From JAGQOZ01 sp041399205 (GTDB lineage: Bacteria > Planctomycetota > Planctomycetia > Pirellulales > Pirellulaceae), in NCBI GenBank assembly GCA_041399205.1, contig JAWKTK010000019.1, forward strand, positions 124,001 through 188,000: a stretch of DNA of 64,000 nt, read 5' to 3'. Shown in pieces: positions 9,300 through 18,201 of the stretch; positions within the stretch are counted from its first letter, which is position 1; every line of letters begins with the position of its first letter. The position numbers and the translations under genes are program-made. A model generated the notes under the pieces. The model saw only the letters and a list, made by a program, of their open reading frames with translations. It did not search any database and had not been told where the DNA came from.

Positions 9300-10696
9300 T
9301 TAAAACAACGGTGACACGGTTCTAACTAGGCCTTCTGTCAATTCGCCCCAAACGTTGGTTTCGGGCAGATCGGTAACGCAGTGCTGCATTCGCTGTTCGA
9401 ACCAGGCAGCGGTTGCTTGGACTTCTTTGGCCGAATAACACAACTGCATCACTTCGTAATTCAAGAACAGACTGCGCATGTCAAAGTTCGCTGATCCGAT
9501 TGCCGCAATATTATCGTCCACAATCATGGCCTTCGCGTGAATCATGCCTTTGGTAAAAACATAACTTGCCCACCGGCCTTTTGGATTTGTCGCAAGAAGG
9601 CGGAACGAGCAATATCGGAAACGCGATGATTCGACTTTTGCGGCACCAAGATGCGTACATCGACATCGCTTTTGCACGCAATCACCAACGCTTCCGTGAG
9701 CGAATCGTTCGGCACAAAGTAGGGAGTGGCAATCCACAGGCGTTTCCGAGCTCGCAAGATGGCCGCCAAACTTCCCGAATACATGGGGTCCGAATCAACG
9801 TCAGGCCCCGCTGGCAGTACTTGCACCACAGCGTTGCCGGTCAGTTCGTCACATGTGGACCAATAGCGATGACTTGCCTTCGAATCAATGTCTTGGCCGG
9901 TGGCAAACTTCCAATCTGCTCGACACACCGAATCATATTGTGAAACAACGGGACCTTCGACAACAAACCCCAGGTCTTCCCAAGACTGATCCGTACGCCG
10001 CGGATGAATATCCTCACAAGTAATATTCATGCCACCGGCAAAGACTTTTGTCCGTCAAAGATAGCGATCTTGCGGTGATTTCTGCATGTTCATGGGATAG
10101 CTAAACGGCAATTGAATCACCGGCTTGAACACAGCCAGCTTGCCGCCAGCCCTTTCAAAGTCTCGAAAGAAACGACGAGGCGTTTTCATGGAGCCCAACC
10201 CGTCAATCAAGATGCGCACATCCACACCCGCCACAGCGCGCGACGTCAATCTTTGCAAGATTGCTTTGGCCACTTCGTCTCGAGCAAAAATAAACGTGGT
10301 CAGAATAATGGAGGTGCTGGCGTTATCAATCAGTCGAATCAACGTTTGATAGGCCGCCACTCCATCGGGCACCAACTCCATCTTATTACCGCACGTTGCC
10401 CCCGGGAGGCCATAATTCTGAAACATACGGTCCGCGTAGAACGCTTGTTCATTGGGCAATTCCGTCGACGCATGAAATTTGGTCACTGGCTTCCGCCTTC
10501 GGTCGCGACGCAGCTTGCGGTCACCCAATAACAAATACAACGCCACGCCCACATAGGGTAGCAGCACGAACGCCAACAACCACGCCATGGTGCTGCCCGG
10601 CGAACGGTGATGACGCAGCATGTGCGCAATCGCGGCCAATATCATCACAACTTCCACTAGCAACAGTAGATGTGGTAGCCACGGATAGATGCCCAC
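9300..10696 (-). pseudogene. cls: Cardiolipin synthase (phospholipase D family), about three frameshifts
   Basis: Cardiolipin synthase joins two phosphatidylglycerol molecules at the membrane. Two N-terminal membrane helices with the family motif S-T-M-A-W-L-L-A-F and L-L-L-G are present. The first HKD motif (H-R-K-I-A-I-F-D-G) lies between 10030 and 10080 in a different frame from the start, and the second (H-A-K-A-M-I-V-D-D...G-S-A-N-F-D) lies after a further shift near 9560. Shifts near 10075, 10040 and 9560 are each one base. Added together the frames give a normal length of about 465 residues. It follows the sulfatase by 14 bases and precedes the EEP gene by 18, so co-transcription is likely. 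Intact motifs argue for sequence errors over true decay. Confidence 0.85.
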
Positions 10697-10710
10697 AATT
10701 GCCTCTCGAC

Positions 10711-12240
10711 CTATTTGCGTCGTACACTTCGGCCCAATTGGCGAAAGTCATCCAACTGTTTGGTCAACCGTTCGACAACTTCTGGATGATCCGCAGCCAG
10801 ATTCGTTGATTCGCCGGAATCCGACGCCATGTCATAAAGCTGCGCTGCGCCATCAAACGGTTTTCCGGTCGGCTGTTCTCGTCCACCGGATCCGCTGGTC
10901 AGAATCAACTTCCATTGTCCGTCACGAATCGCGAACGAACCGTTCACAGAATGATGCACCACGGCAGCTGGCCGAACCTGCGACGGATCCTCCAACATTG
11001 GCAGAAACGAACAGCTATCTTCCGCTTCGTTTGCAGACAGATCCGCACCGAAGAGTTCCGCCAGCGAAGCGTAAATATCCGTCAGACAAATGGTCGAATC
11101 ACAAACACGGCCCGGCTCCAATTTCTTTGGCCAACGAACAAAGAAAGGTACGTGATGACCTGCTTCGTAAATGTCCGCCTTGGTACCTCGAAATGGCCCA
11201 TTCGCTTGATGCCGTTCGCTACGAAACCCTTGAATCGTGTCGTCGTCCACATGGTCGGTTCGCTGCGGATCATCATAGCGAAACATATACGAACCATTGT
11301 CAGACGTATAAATCACCAAGGTATTCTCCGCCACTTGATTTGCATCCAACGCTGTTAGAATCCGTCCGACCGTCGCATCGACTTGATGCACAAAGTCGCC
11401 ATATTCGCCCAGCGACGTCTTACCTCGAAAACGTTCATGCGGCTGCGTCGGTTTATGAGGACCGGTCAGCGGAACGTACAGCAAGAATGGTGCGTCTCGT
11501 TTTGCCGCGTCATCAATAAACGCGATGGCTTCTTCCGTCAACCGATCCAACACGTCGGCAATGACAAAGTCATCCGCTCGAGGCCCTTTGCGGACGAAAT
11601 GCGGAAACTTCACCGCCGGCTGCTGCTGCACGGGCAATGCAGTAAACCGGTCGTTTCGAACAAACACGTACGGCGCCATATCCAATGACGCACTGACTCC
11701 AAAATAGTAATCAAAGCCATGATGGATCGGGCTATTCGAAATCACTCCGCCAAAATCAATCCCCGGATCGCCTTCCCATTGCGCCAGCCCTTTTTCGTCG
11801 TCCCCCAAATACGGCATGCTCATTCCCAGATGCCACTTTCCGACGGCACCGGTGTGATAACCATGCGCTTTGGCCAGATCACCAATCGTTCGACGTCCCT
11901 TTTCTAACAACGGCTTGCTGTACCCACCCAGGACTCCGCTCTTGAGTGTCGTACGCCAGCAGTAACGACCGGTGAGAAGGCCGTACCGAGTGGGCGTGCA
12001 GACGGCCGAAGGAGAATGGGCGTCCACAAAGGTCATTCCGGATTTGGATAACGCATTCAGATTGGGCGTGGGAATTTTCGAATCCGGATTTAACGCCTGA
12101 ACGTCACCAAATCCCATGTCATCCGCCAGAATCACCAAAATGTTTGGCGAATCCGCTGCCACAGCAAACGCGGCGAACCAACCAGCGATGCCTTGCCACA
12201 ATGTTACTATTAACCAAATTCGTTTGCTTACGCTCGACAC
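10711..12240 (-). CDS. Secreted type I (formylglycine) sulfatase
   Basis: A 509-residue protein with a signal peptide (residues 1-29). The metal site opens with N-I-L-V-I-L-A-D-D-M-G. The formylglycine motif is C-T-P-T-R within S-A-V-C-T-P-T-R-Y-G-L-L-T-G. Later come V-G-K-W-H-L-G and Y-T-S-D-N-G-S. These are all the landmarks of an active S1-family sulfatase, which removes sulfate esters after a Cys is converted to formylglycine. The start is GTG at 12240 with AGGAAG just upstream. It follows a second sulfatase by 42 bases. The pair probably acts in the periplasm on sulfated polysaccharide, but the substrate cannot be read from sequence. Confidence 0.93.
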   Translation of the reverse strand: MSSVSKRIWLIVTLWQGIAGWFAAFAVAADSPNILVILADDMGFGDVQALNPDSKIPTPNLNALSKSGMTFVDAHSPSAVCTPTRYGLLTGRYCWRTTLKSGVLGGYSKPLLEKGRRTIGDLAKAHGYHTGAVGKWHLGMSMPYLGDDEKGLAQWEGDPGIDFGGVISNSPIHHGFDYYFGVSASLDMAPYVFVRNDRFTALPVQQQPAVKFPHFVRKGPRADDFVIADVLDRLTEEAIAFIDDAAKRDAPFLLYVPLTGPHKPTQPHERFRGKTSLGEYGDFVHQVDATVGRILTALDANQVAENTLVIYTSDNGSYMFRYDDPQRTDHVDDDTIQGFRSERHQANGPFRGTKADIYEAGHHVPFFVRWPKKLEPGRVCDSTICLTDIYASLAELFGADLSANEAEDSCSFLPMLEDPSQVRPAAVVHHSVNGSFAIRDGQWKLILTSGSGGREQPTGKPFDGAAQLYDMASDSGESTNLAADHPEVVERLTKQLDDFRQLGRSVRRK

Positions 12241-12282
12241 GCTTCTTCCTTTCGCCTAGACGCGAACTATATGAATTGCAAA

Positions 12283-14129
12283 TTAGGGCGAAAGATATTC
12301 TATTCGCCGCTGCACCTCTTGCTGCTTCTTCGCCGCTTCGGTAACCCATTGCGAAGAAAACGGAATGTTCGATTGGGTCGCTCCGTCTCGTAACAAGACC
12401 AGCGAATTCAGGATCAACAGCGTTTCGACACCCGATTCAGATTCGCTTAACACCGACTTGAACACGTCCGCAGGATCATCACCGGCGACGATGGCTAAGA
12501 ACTCGGCCGCTCGTGTCTTCACCAAGCGGTTCGGATCTTGTTGCGATATTTTTCGAACCACCGACACCAGTTCGACAGCCGCGTCACCGTGCGATGTCGC
12601 GGCGATCAGCCCCCAATAACGCTGCAACGCATCGTCGGATTCGATCGCTTGCAAGATCGCCGGCTGGGCTTCGTCAAACGGCAGTAGACTCAAGTCGGCA
12701 ACGTCAATTAACTTGGCAATCCGCTGCTGATTCCTTGCACCAAATTCTGTGGGGTTGGCGAATCCGACCTCCACCAGTTCGCTTTCCGGAATGAAACTCA
12801 AATCGGGCCACGCCTTCAATTGCTGCTGCAAACGATTTCGCAAACGAAGTAACGTATCCGTGTGCTCGGCCGCCCCGGCTAGATTCTGCGTTTCGTAGGG
12901 ATCAGATGCCAGATCGTACAGTGCTTCAACCGGCTTTGTTTCAAAAACTGCCGCTGGATGGCATCGAGCTGACTGTGTTGATACAGCGTCCGCCATTCTT
13001 GGAACGCCAAGCAGTTGTAGCGATAGTTGTTTTGCAGTCCGTCAAAATTGAACGGCTGGTAGTTCCGAACGTACTTCCAACGCCCCTGTCGGACCGAGCG
13101 AACCAAGTCGTACTTTTCGTCAAACCGATCCGCATGCCCGAATGCTTCATTCCGCGAATCCACTTCGTCCGCAGATGTATTCGGCCCCAAAAATGGTCGA
13201 CCATCCATTTCATTGGGCACTTCAACGCCAGCCAAATTCAAAACGGTAGGCCCAAAATCAACAAAGCTGACAAACCCGGTCGCCGCTTGTCCGTTGGTTC
13301 GCCCGACCAAGTCCTGCCATTTTTCTGGAACCCGAATTACCAACGGCACATGGAGGCCTCGTTCATTCACATATCCTTTGCTCCCTGGCAATACTCCTCC
13401 GTGGTCACCAAAGTAAAAGACAATGGTATCTTCCAACACGCCATCCACTTCCAGCTGCCGCACCACGTTGCCAATCTGTCGATCAATCGCGCCAATCCGA
13501 TCTAGATAGTGTGCATAGGTAAAGCGAAACAGAGGCGTATCGGGATGATGCGGAGGTATGAAGACGGATTGCGTGGAGGTCTGCGTTCCCGATTCCATTC
13601 GCTGGCGATCAAAGTGCAACGAACTTTCATGCGACTGCGCAAAACTTTGCATGTGAAAGAACGGTTGGTCTTCGTTTCGGTTTCGCCAAGAAGCCGACCG
13701 GCTCGATTCATCCCACACGTCCGCCGCTTCTTCCGCGTTATAGTCTTTCTTTTGATTGTTGGTCGTGTAGTAGCCAGCCGCTCGCAGATAGGCCGGAAAC
13801 ATCTTCAAGTCACCAGGCAGCGGAACCACTTGGCTTTTGCGATGAAACTGCGTCCCAATCCTTGGCGCATAACAGCCGGTCATCAGCGTAGTTCTGGCGA
13901 CGCTGCAAACCGGAGCGTTGGAAAAAGCGTGTTCAAACCGCAGTCCGTGCCGAGCCATATCGGCAATGTTGGGCGTCTCCGCTCCATGGTCATCAAAGAG
14001 TTTCAGAAAGTGCTTGGAATTGTCTTCCGACAGCAACCAGACGATATTTGGCCGTTCCGCTGCCAACAGTTTATTGCAGGACAGAATAGCCTGAATCGAA
14101 AAGATCAACGTAAGAATGCGAAGTCCCAC
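12283..14129 (-). CDS. Secreted sulfatase, heparan N-sulfatase-like, one frameshift
   Basis: The protein begins with a signal peptide and R-P-N-I-V-W-L-L-S-E-D-N. The formylglycine motif is C-S-V-A-R (within N-A-P-V-C-S-V-A-R-T-T-L), where Pro of the usual C-x-P-x-R is Val. This variant occurs in planctomycete sulfatases of the N-sulfoglucosamine sulfohydrolase branch. The frame ends at 12879, while the C-terminal third (V-E-A-L-Y-D-L-A-S-D-P and a helical HEAT-like tail) continues in another frame from about 12945. The joint lies in a run of five A/T at 12943-12947; six would restore the frame, a typical homopolymer error. The start is GTG at 14129. It is the first gene of the minus-strand run of five. 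Confidence 0.85.
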
Positions 14130-14299
14130 TTTCGTTCACCACACTTTCCATTCAAACCAAACAACTCAATGACGAATCATGATACCAGAGTTTTACCTGA
14201 CTCGACACCGAATCGATAGCGTTACCAGCTCGCATCGAATAACATAGAGTCGTCTGGGATCAGTTTTTCTTCGAACGATGGTGTTTCGCGAGTATTACG

Positions 14300-15403
14300 A
14301 TGAGAATCAATTTGGCTTCATTCACATTGTTTATCTGTGGTGTAATTTGCTCAGTACTTCGATCCGAACAGTTTCACCTAGACGTGATCCCGGCGATTTA
14401 CCCTGCCGCGTCTTCGGTACAAGCGACGATTGATGCCGGCTTTTTCGGTTCGCCCACCGACGAATCCGCCATTTCTGGCCACGCGGTTCTGGACATTCAA
14501 TCAGTTGGAGGACCTACCGATCGGGGACAAGTCACGGCCTTAGAATTAGTGCTGGACGACGGCATGGAATTCAGCTTGGCATTCAATGCCGTTCAAGGAA
14601 GCGTTGCTCCCGGTGATCTGACCATGACGCTGATTACTCCCGGAGCGGCGGGCTCCATTCTGAACGGCCAATTCGATCAACTGGCCAACACCGTCGCGCT
14701 ATCAGGATTCGTCAATCTTTCCACTGAACCAGAACCGATCGATTTATCCACGTTCGACCCAATGCTGGTTGACTTTCTGGGCATCCAAGTCGACCGGACT
14801 CCGGACCAGTTGGAGATGTCACTGCAAGTCAATCTGGAAATCGAAATGATTGTGGACGACATCCCGATTCTGGGTTCTGTTCCCGTGACGATTTCGATTG
14901 ACGGTGCTGGCCGAGCTGTCACCGCGATCACTTCGTCACCCGGAGACTTTGATGGCGACGGCTTGCTCACGACTGAGGACATTGACCGCCTAGCAGAAGC
15001 GTTTCGAACACAAAATCCCGACCCAGTTTTCGATGTCAACACCGATGGAAAACTGGACGCTTCCGATCATCGTTTTTGGATTGAAATTCTGCGAAACACC
15101 TATGTGGGCGACACCAATTTGGACGGCGAATTCAACAGTTCCGACTTCATCGCCGTGTTTCAAGCAGGCCAGTACGAAGACGATGTCGCGCTGAATTCGA
15201 CCTGGGCAACAGGTGACTGGAATGGTGACGCCGAGTTTGACAGTGCCGATTTTGTGGCCGCATTCCGAACCGGTGGCTACGAACTTGGCCCTAGAACCGG
15301 CGTTCGCTCCGTTCCCGAACCACGTCCGCTTGGGCTCGTAGCAACAACGTTCGCCATCTTCGCCCTCAAAAAACGCAAGCACAACGGAATGTGTCAACGA
15401 TAG
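14300..15403 (+). CDS. Secreted dockerin-like protein with PEP-CTERM-like sorting tail
   Basis: A 367-residue protein with an N-terminal signal sequence. A region of about 190 residues that I do not recognise follows. After it come EF-hand/dockerin-like loops (G-D-F-D-G-D-G-L-L-T, D-V-N-T-D-G-K-L-D, then G-D-T-N-L-D-G-E-F-N-S-S-D-F and G-D-W-N-G-D-A-E-F-D-S-A-D-F). The last residues are S-V-P-E-P-R-P-L-G followed by a hydrophobic stretch and K-K-R-K. This V-P-E-P plus helix plus basic-end layout resembles PEP-CTERM sorting signals, which target proteins for export and processing by an exosortase. The start ATG at 14300 directly precedes a plausible signal peptide. The function of the N-terminal domain is unknown. 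Confidence 0.8.
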   Translation: MRINLASFTLFICGVICSVLRSEQFHLDVIPAIYPAASSVQATIDAGFFGSPTDESAISGHAVLDIQSVGGPTDRGQVTALELVLDDGMEFSLAFNAVQGSVAPGDLTMTLITPGAAGSILNGQFDQLANTVALSGFVNLSTEPEPIDLSTFDPMLVDFLGIQVDRTPDQLEMSLQVNLEIEMIVDDIPILGSVPVTISIDGAGRAVTAITSSPGDFDGDGLLTTEDIDRLAEAFRTQNPDPVFDVNTDGKLDASDHRFWIEILRNTYVGDTNLDGEFNSSDFIAVFQAGQYEDDVALNSTWATGDWNGDAEFDSADFVAAFRTGGYELGPRTGVRSVPEPRPLGLVATTFAIFALKKRKHNGMCQR

Positions 15404-15429
15404 CGAGACACTTTTTGACTCGGCCTAAA

Positions 15430-16040
15430 GCCGAATATTACATCCGCGGATTGCTGATGATCGAAAAGAATCAGAACGGAATCGGAACAATCGGAACGTG
15501 CCATCCACAGTCCGGTAAGAATCAGAACGTGCCATCCACAATCCGGTGGAGATCAGAAAGAGATCAGAAGAGATCAGAAAGTGCCATCCACAGTCCGGTA
15601 GGAATCAGAACGTGCGGATTGCTGATGATCGAAAAGAATCAGAACGGATTCGGAACAATCGGAACGTGCGTCGCAGATCCTGGCCGGCGTACGAAAACCG
15701 GTAAGAATCCAGAATGTGCCATCCACAATCCGGTTGACACACCCCCGCCAACCTGCAGAGAAAGATCAGATAGTGCCATCCACAATCCCATCAAGATCAG
15801 AAAGAGATCAGAAAGAGATCAGAAAGAGATCGGAAGAGATCAGAAAGAGATCAGAAAGAGATCAGAAAGAGATCAGAAAGAGATCAGAAAGAGATCAGAA
15901 AGAGATGAAAGAGATCAAGAGATCATTGAAGGAGATCAGAAAGGGTAGCATGTCAGAAAGATCAGAAAGAGGATCAGAAAGAGAGGGATCAGAAAGTGCC
16001 ATCCACAATCCGATTGACGCACCCCCGCCAACCTGCTATC
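15430..16040. repeat. Repeat array upstream of the transposase, with an 11-base tandem block
   Basis: Copies of GTGCCATCCACAATCCGG or its CAGTCC variant occur near 15499, 15529, 15580, 15716, 15774 and 15996. About ten units of AGATCAGAAAG, some degenerate, run from about 15793 to 15945. The block GTGCCATCCACAATCCG, then TTGACACACCCCCGCCAACC, occurs near 15716 and again, with small changes, at 15996 directly before the transposase start. Because the unit is 11 bases, it gives open, charged peptides in all frames; I do not regard these as genes. Confidence 0.85.
15660..15712 (+). repeat. Degenerate duplicate of the transposase 5' coding region
   Basis: The segment TCCTGGCCGGCGT-ACGA-AAACCGGTAAG matches 16160-16188 inside the transposase gene, with a small internal gap, and the preceding TGCG-TCGCAGA also matches. 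It lies before a copy of the upstream repeat, as if an older transposase copy had decayed to this remnant. Confidence 0.6.
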
Positions 16041-16074
16041 CTCTGTGCAACACAACACCTTAAGGAGCCCACTC

Positions 16075-17247
16075 ATGCCTCGTCCCAAACGCAGTGAACA
16101 GTTTGATTCGTCTGAAATTTGCATTGTGCATGCAGTGCAACGCTGCGTTCGCAGAGCATTCCTGGCCGGCGTGGACGAGAAAACCGGTAAGGACTATTCG
16201 TTTCGCAAGGAATGGATTCGCCGCCGCCTGGAATCGCTGGCGTCGGTCTTCGGTATTGACGTGCTGACGTACGCCATCATGAGTAACCACGTTCACGTTG
16301 TGCTGCGAAACCGCCCGGACGTGGTTGCAGAATGGTCGGATGCGGACGCGGCCGTGCGTTGGCTGCGAGTCTTCCTGGTCGTCGCTTGGACGAACAGCTC
16401 GCTGAACCCACTCAGAGCGACGTCGATTCGCTCGTCAAAGACAAAGATCGAATGACGCTCATCCGCACTCGTTTGAGCGACATTTCGTGGTTCATGCGAG
16501 CACTCGCGGAACCGATCGCTCGGCTGGCCAACAAACAAGACGAATGCACCGGCCGCTTTTGGGAAGGTCGCTTCAAAGCTCAGCGGATCACGGACGAAGC
16601 CGGCCTGTTGGCGTGTGCCATGTACGTGGACCTGAATCCTATCAAGGCGGCCATGGCGGATTCGCCGAGCGAGCGGAACACACATCGGCGTACGATCGGA
16701 TCAAGGGTAAACGAGGCCAACAGATTCCGTCAGCGGCCTTTGATTTGGTGACGATTTCGAACGAAGAGGCGGGGCGTCAGATTCGCAACACGACGGTGGA
16801 AAATCGCAAACGTCAACGCTGCTGCAAGTCGCAATCCGACCGGCAAACGAATCAACCGAGACAGTTGGCTCGCTCTACAGTTGAGTGCCAAGAAGTTGTC
16901 ACAGGATGCCGAAGTGCACCAGCAGGGCGTTCGAGCCAGCGACAAAGGTTTTCTGAACGTCGATTTGGAGACGTACTTGGAGCTGCTCAAATGGACGGCC
17001 AAGCAGCGAGTGTCCGAAGCGTAAAGTCGGTGCCTCAGCGATTGCAGGCGTTGCTTTCGAGTTTGGGATCGAAGCGAACATGTGGCGAGACTTAGTGTGG
17101 AACTTCAAGCGTTACTTTGGCAACAGTTCGTGCCGGTTCGCCGAACTCGATGGCCGAACACGCCGAATCGACCGGCAAATGCTTCCACCGAGGCCAACGC
17201 CGCGCCCAACCCTGCTTCGCCAGCTGATTTTACTTTCGTTGGACTAA
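16075..17247 (+). pseudogene. Y1-type (IS200/REP-associated, RAYT-like) transposase, several frameshifts
   Basis: Tyrosine transposases of this class move single-stranded DNA. The start ATG at 16075 follows AAGGAG at 16061. The first frame holds V-Q-R-C-V-R-R-A-F-L-A-G and the metal-binding H-U-H motif within M-S-N-H-V-H-V-V-L-R. After a lost base near 16375 the second frame gives D-E-C-T-G-R-F-W-E-G-R-F and C-A-M-Y-V-D-L-N-P-I, hallmark motifs of planctomycete members. Further shifts near 16672, 16830 and 17024 are needed to read R-A-S-D-K-G-F-L and F-G-I-E-A-N-M-W-R-D-L. Repeat arrays lie on both sides. With at least four shifts it may be a true pseudogene. No IS ends are evident. Confidence 0.8.
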
Positions 17248-17412
17248 TCTCGCCGGCCAGCGTTTTTTCCACGTAGGTAGTCGTTTTAACTGGCCTGCAT
17301 TGTCCAGTGCAACAAGCTTGTCTTGCCGCCCAGCACCATCGCAGTCGTTTCACTTGGCATCACCGTCGGTCTCGCAAGTCCCACTTCGCGTATCGCTCTC
17401 GCACGACCACAA

Positions 17413-17443
17413 GCTGCTTGTAGTCCCGCCTTCAGGCGGCAGC
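17413..17443. repeat. Nested inverted repeat (hairpin) near the transposase
   Basis: CCGCC-TTCA-GGCGG at 17426-17439 forms a tight stem-loop, and GCTGC at 17413-17417 with GCAGC at 17439-17443 gives a partly overlapping outer pairing. No T-run follows, so a repeat-type hairpin is more likely than a terminator. Confidence 0.5.
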
Positions 17444-17463
17444 GGAATCGTCTTGTGGATTTC

Positions 17464-18175
17464 CTTCGGGGAAGGTTACCGGATCATGCATGGCATCGTA
17501 CTGGCCCCGTACTGGCCCCGCTGGGCTGAACGGGCGGGCAACGATGACGACCGGTGGCTGACGCACACCGGCAAAGATGTGTCGCCCGCTGGGCTGAAAA
17601 CGCTGAATGGATAAGTGCGGTGAATAATGGATGGAAAAGTGCAGTGCATGGATGGCACCAACTGGCACCGTGTATGGATGGCAACAACCGGTCAGCCAAT
17701 GATGGCACCAATGGCAACCTTCGGGGCATGGTTACCGGACTGCATGGCATCGTACTGCCCCGCTGGGCTGAACGGGGCGGGCGAGTACGACGACCGTGGC
17801 GCAGAAAAAGATGGTCCCCCGCTGGGCTGAAACGCTGAATGGATAAGTGCGGTGAATAATGATGGATAAGTGCGGTGAATGGATGGCACCAACTGGCACT
17901 TGAATGGATAGTGCGGGAATGATGGCCCAACTGGCACTCTGAATGGATAGTGCGGTGATATGACCAACTGGCACCTGTCCCGCTGGCTGAACGGGGCGGG
18001 CGAGTACGACGACCGGTATGCACACCGGAAGAGATGTCGCCCGCTGGGCTGAAAAACGCTGATGGATAAGTGCGGTGAATGGATGGCACCAACTGGCAAA
18101 TGGTGAATGGATGGCACCAACTGGCAAATGAATGGCACCAACTGGCAAATGAACGGCACCAACTGGCACCACCAA
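17464..18175. repeat. Repeat array downstream of the transposase: three long units plus GGATGGCACCAACTGGCA copies
   Basis: Three related units lie at about 17464-17635, 17719-17870 and 17978-18090. They contain CCCCGCTGGGCTGAACGGGG (stem CCCCG/CGGGG), CGAGTACGACGACCG, GCCCGCTGGGCTGAAA and AATGGATAAGTGCGGTGAAT. Between and after them sit copies of ATGGCACCAACTGGCA, four in near-tandem at 18081-18170. The array stops about 27 bases from the stop codon of the UnbV gene. Long open frames through it are products of the repeats. Confidence 0.85.
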
Positions 18176-18201
18176 CTGATACCCAAACTCGCACCTTGAC
18201 G

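Noticed and set aside
13509..14219. Plus-strand open frame of 236 codons
   Set aside because: Antisense to the sulfatase N-terminus with its formylglycine motif; no independent evidence.
15793..15945. Possible CRISPR array
   Set aside because: The units are directly joined without spacers, only 11 bases long, and no cas gene is present.
15391..16063. Open frames coding for charged repeat peptides (R-D-Q-K-E-I-R-K-R-S-E)
   Set aside because: They are made by the 11-base tandem repeat, which stays open in several frames; there is no family similarity, and the upstream part is other short repeats.
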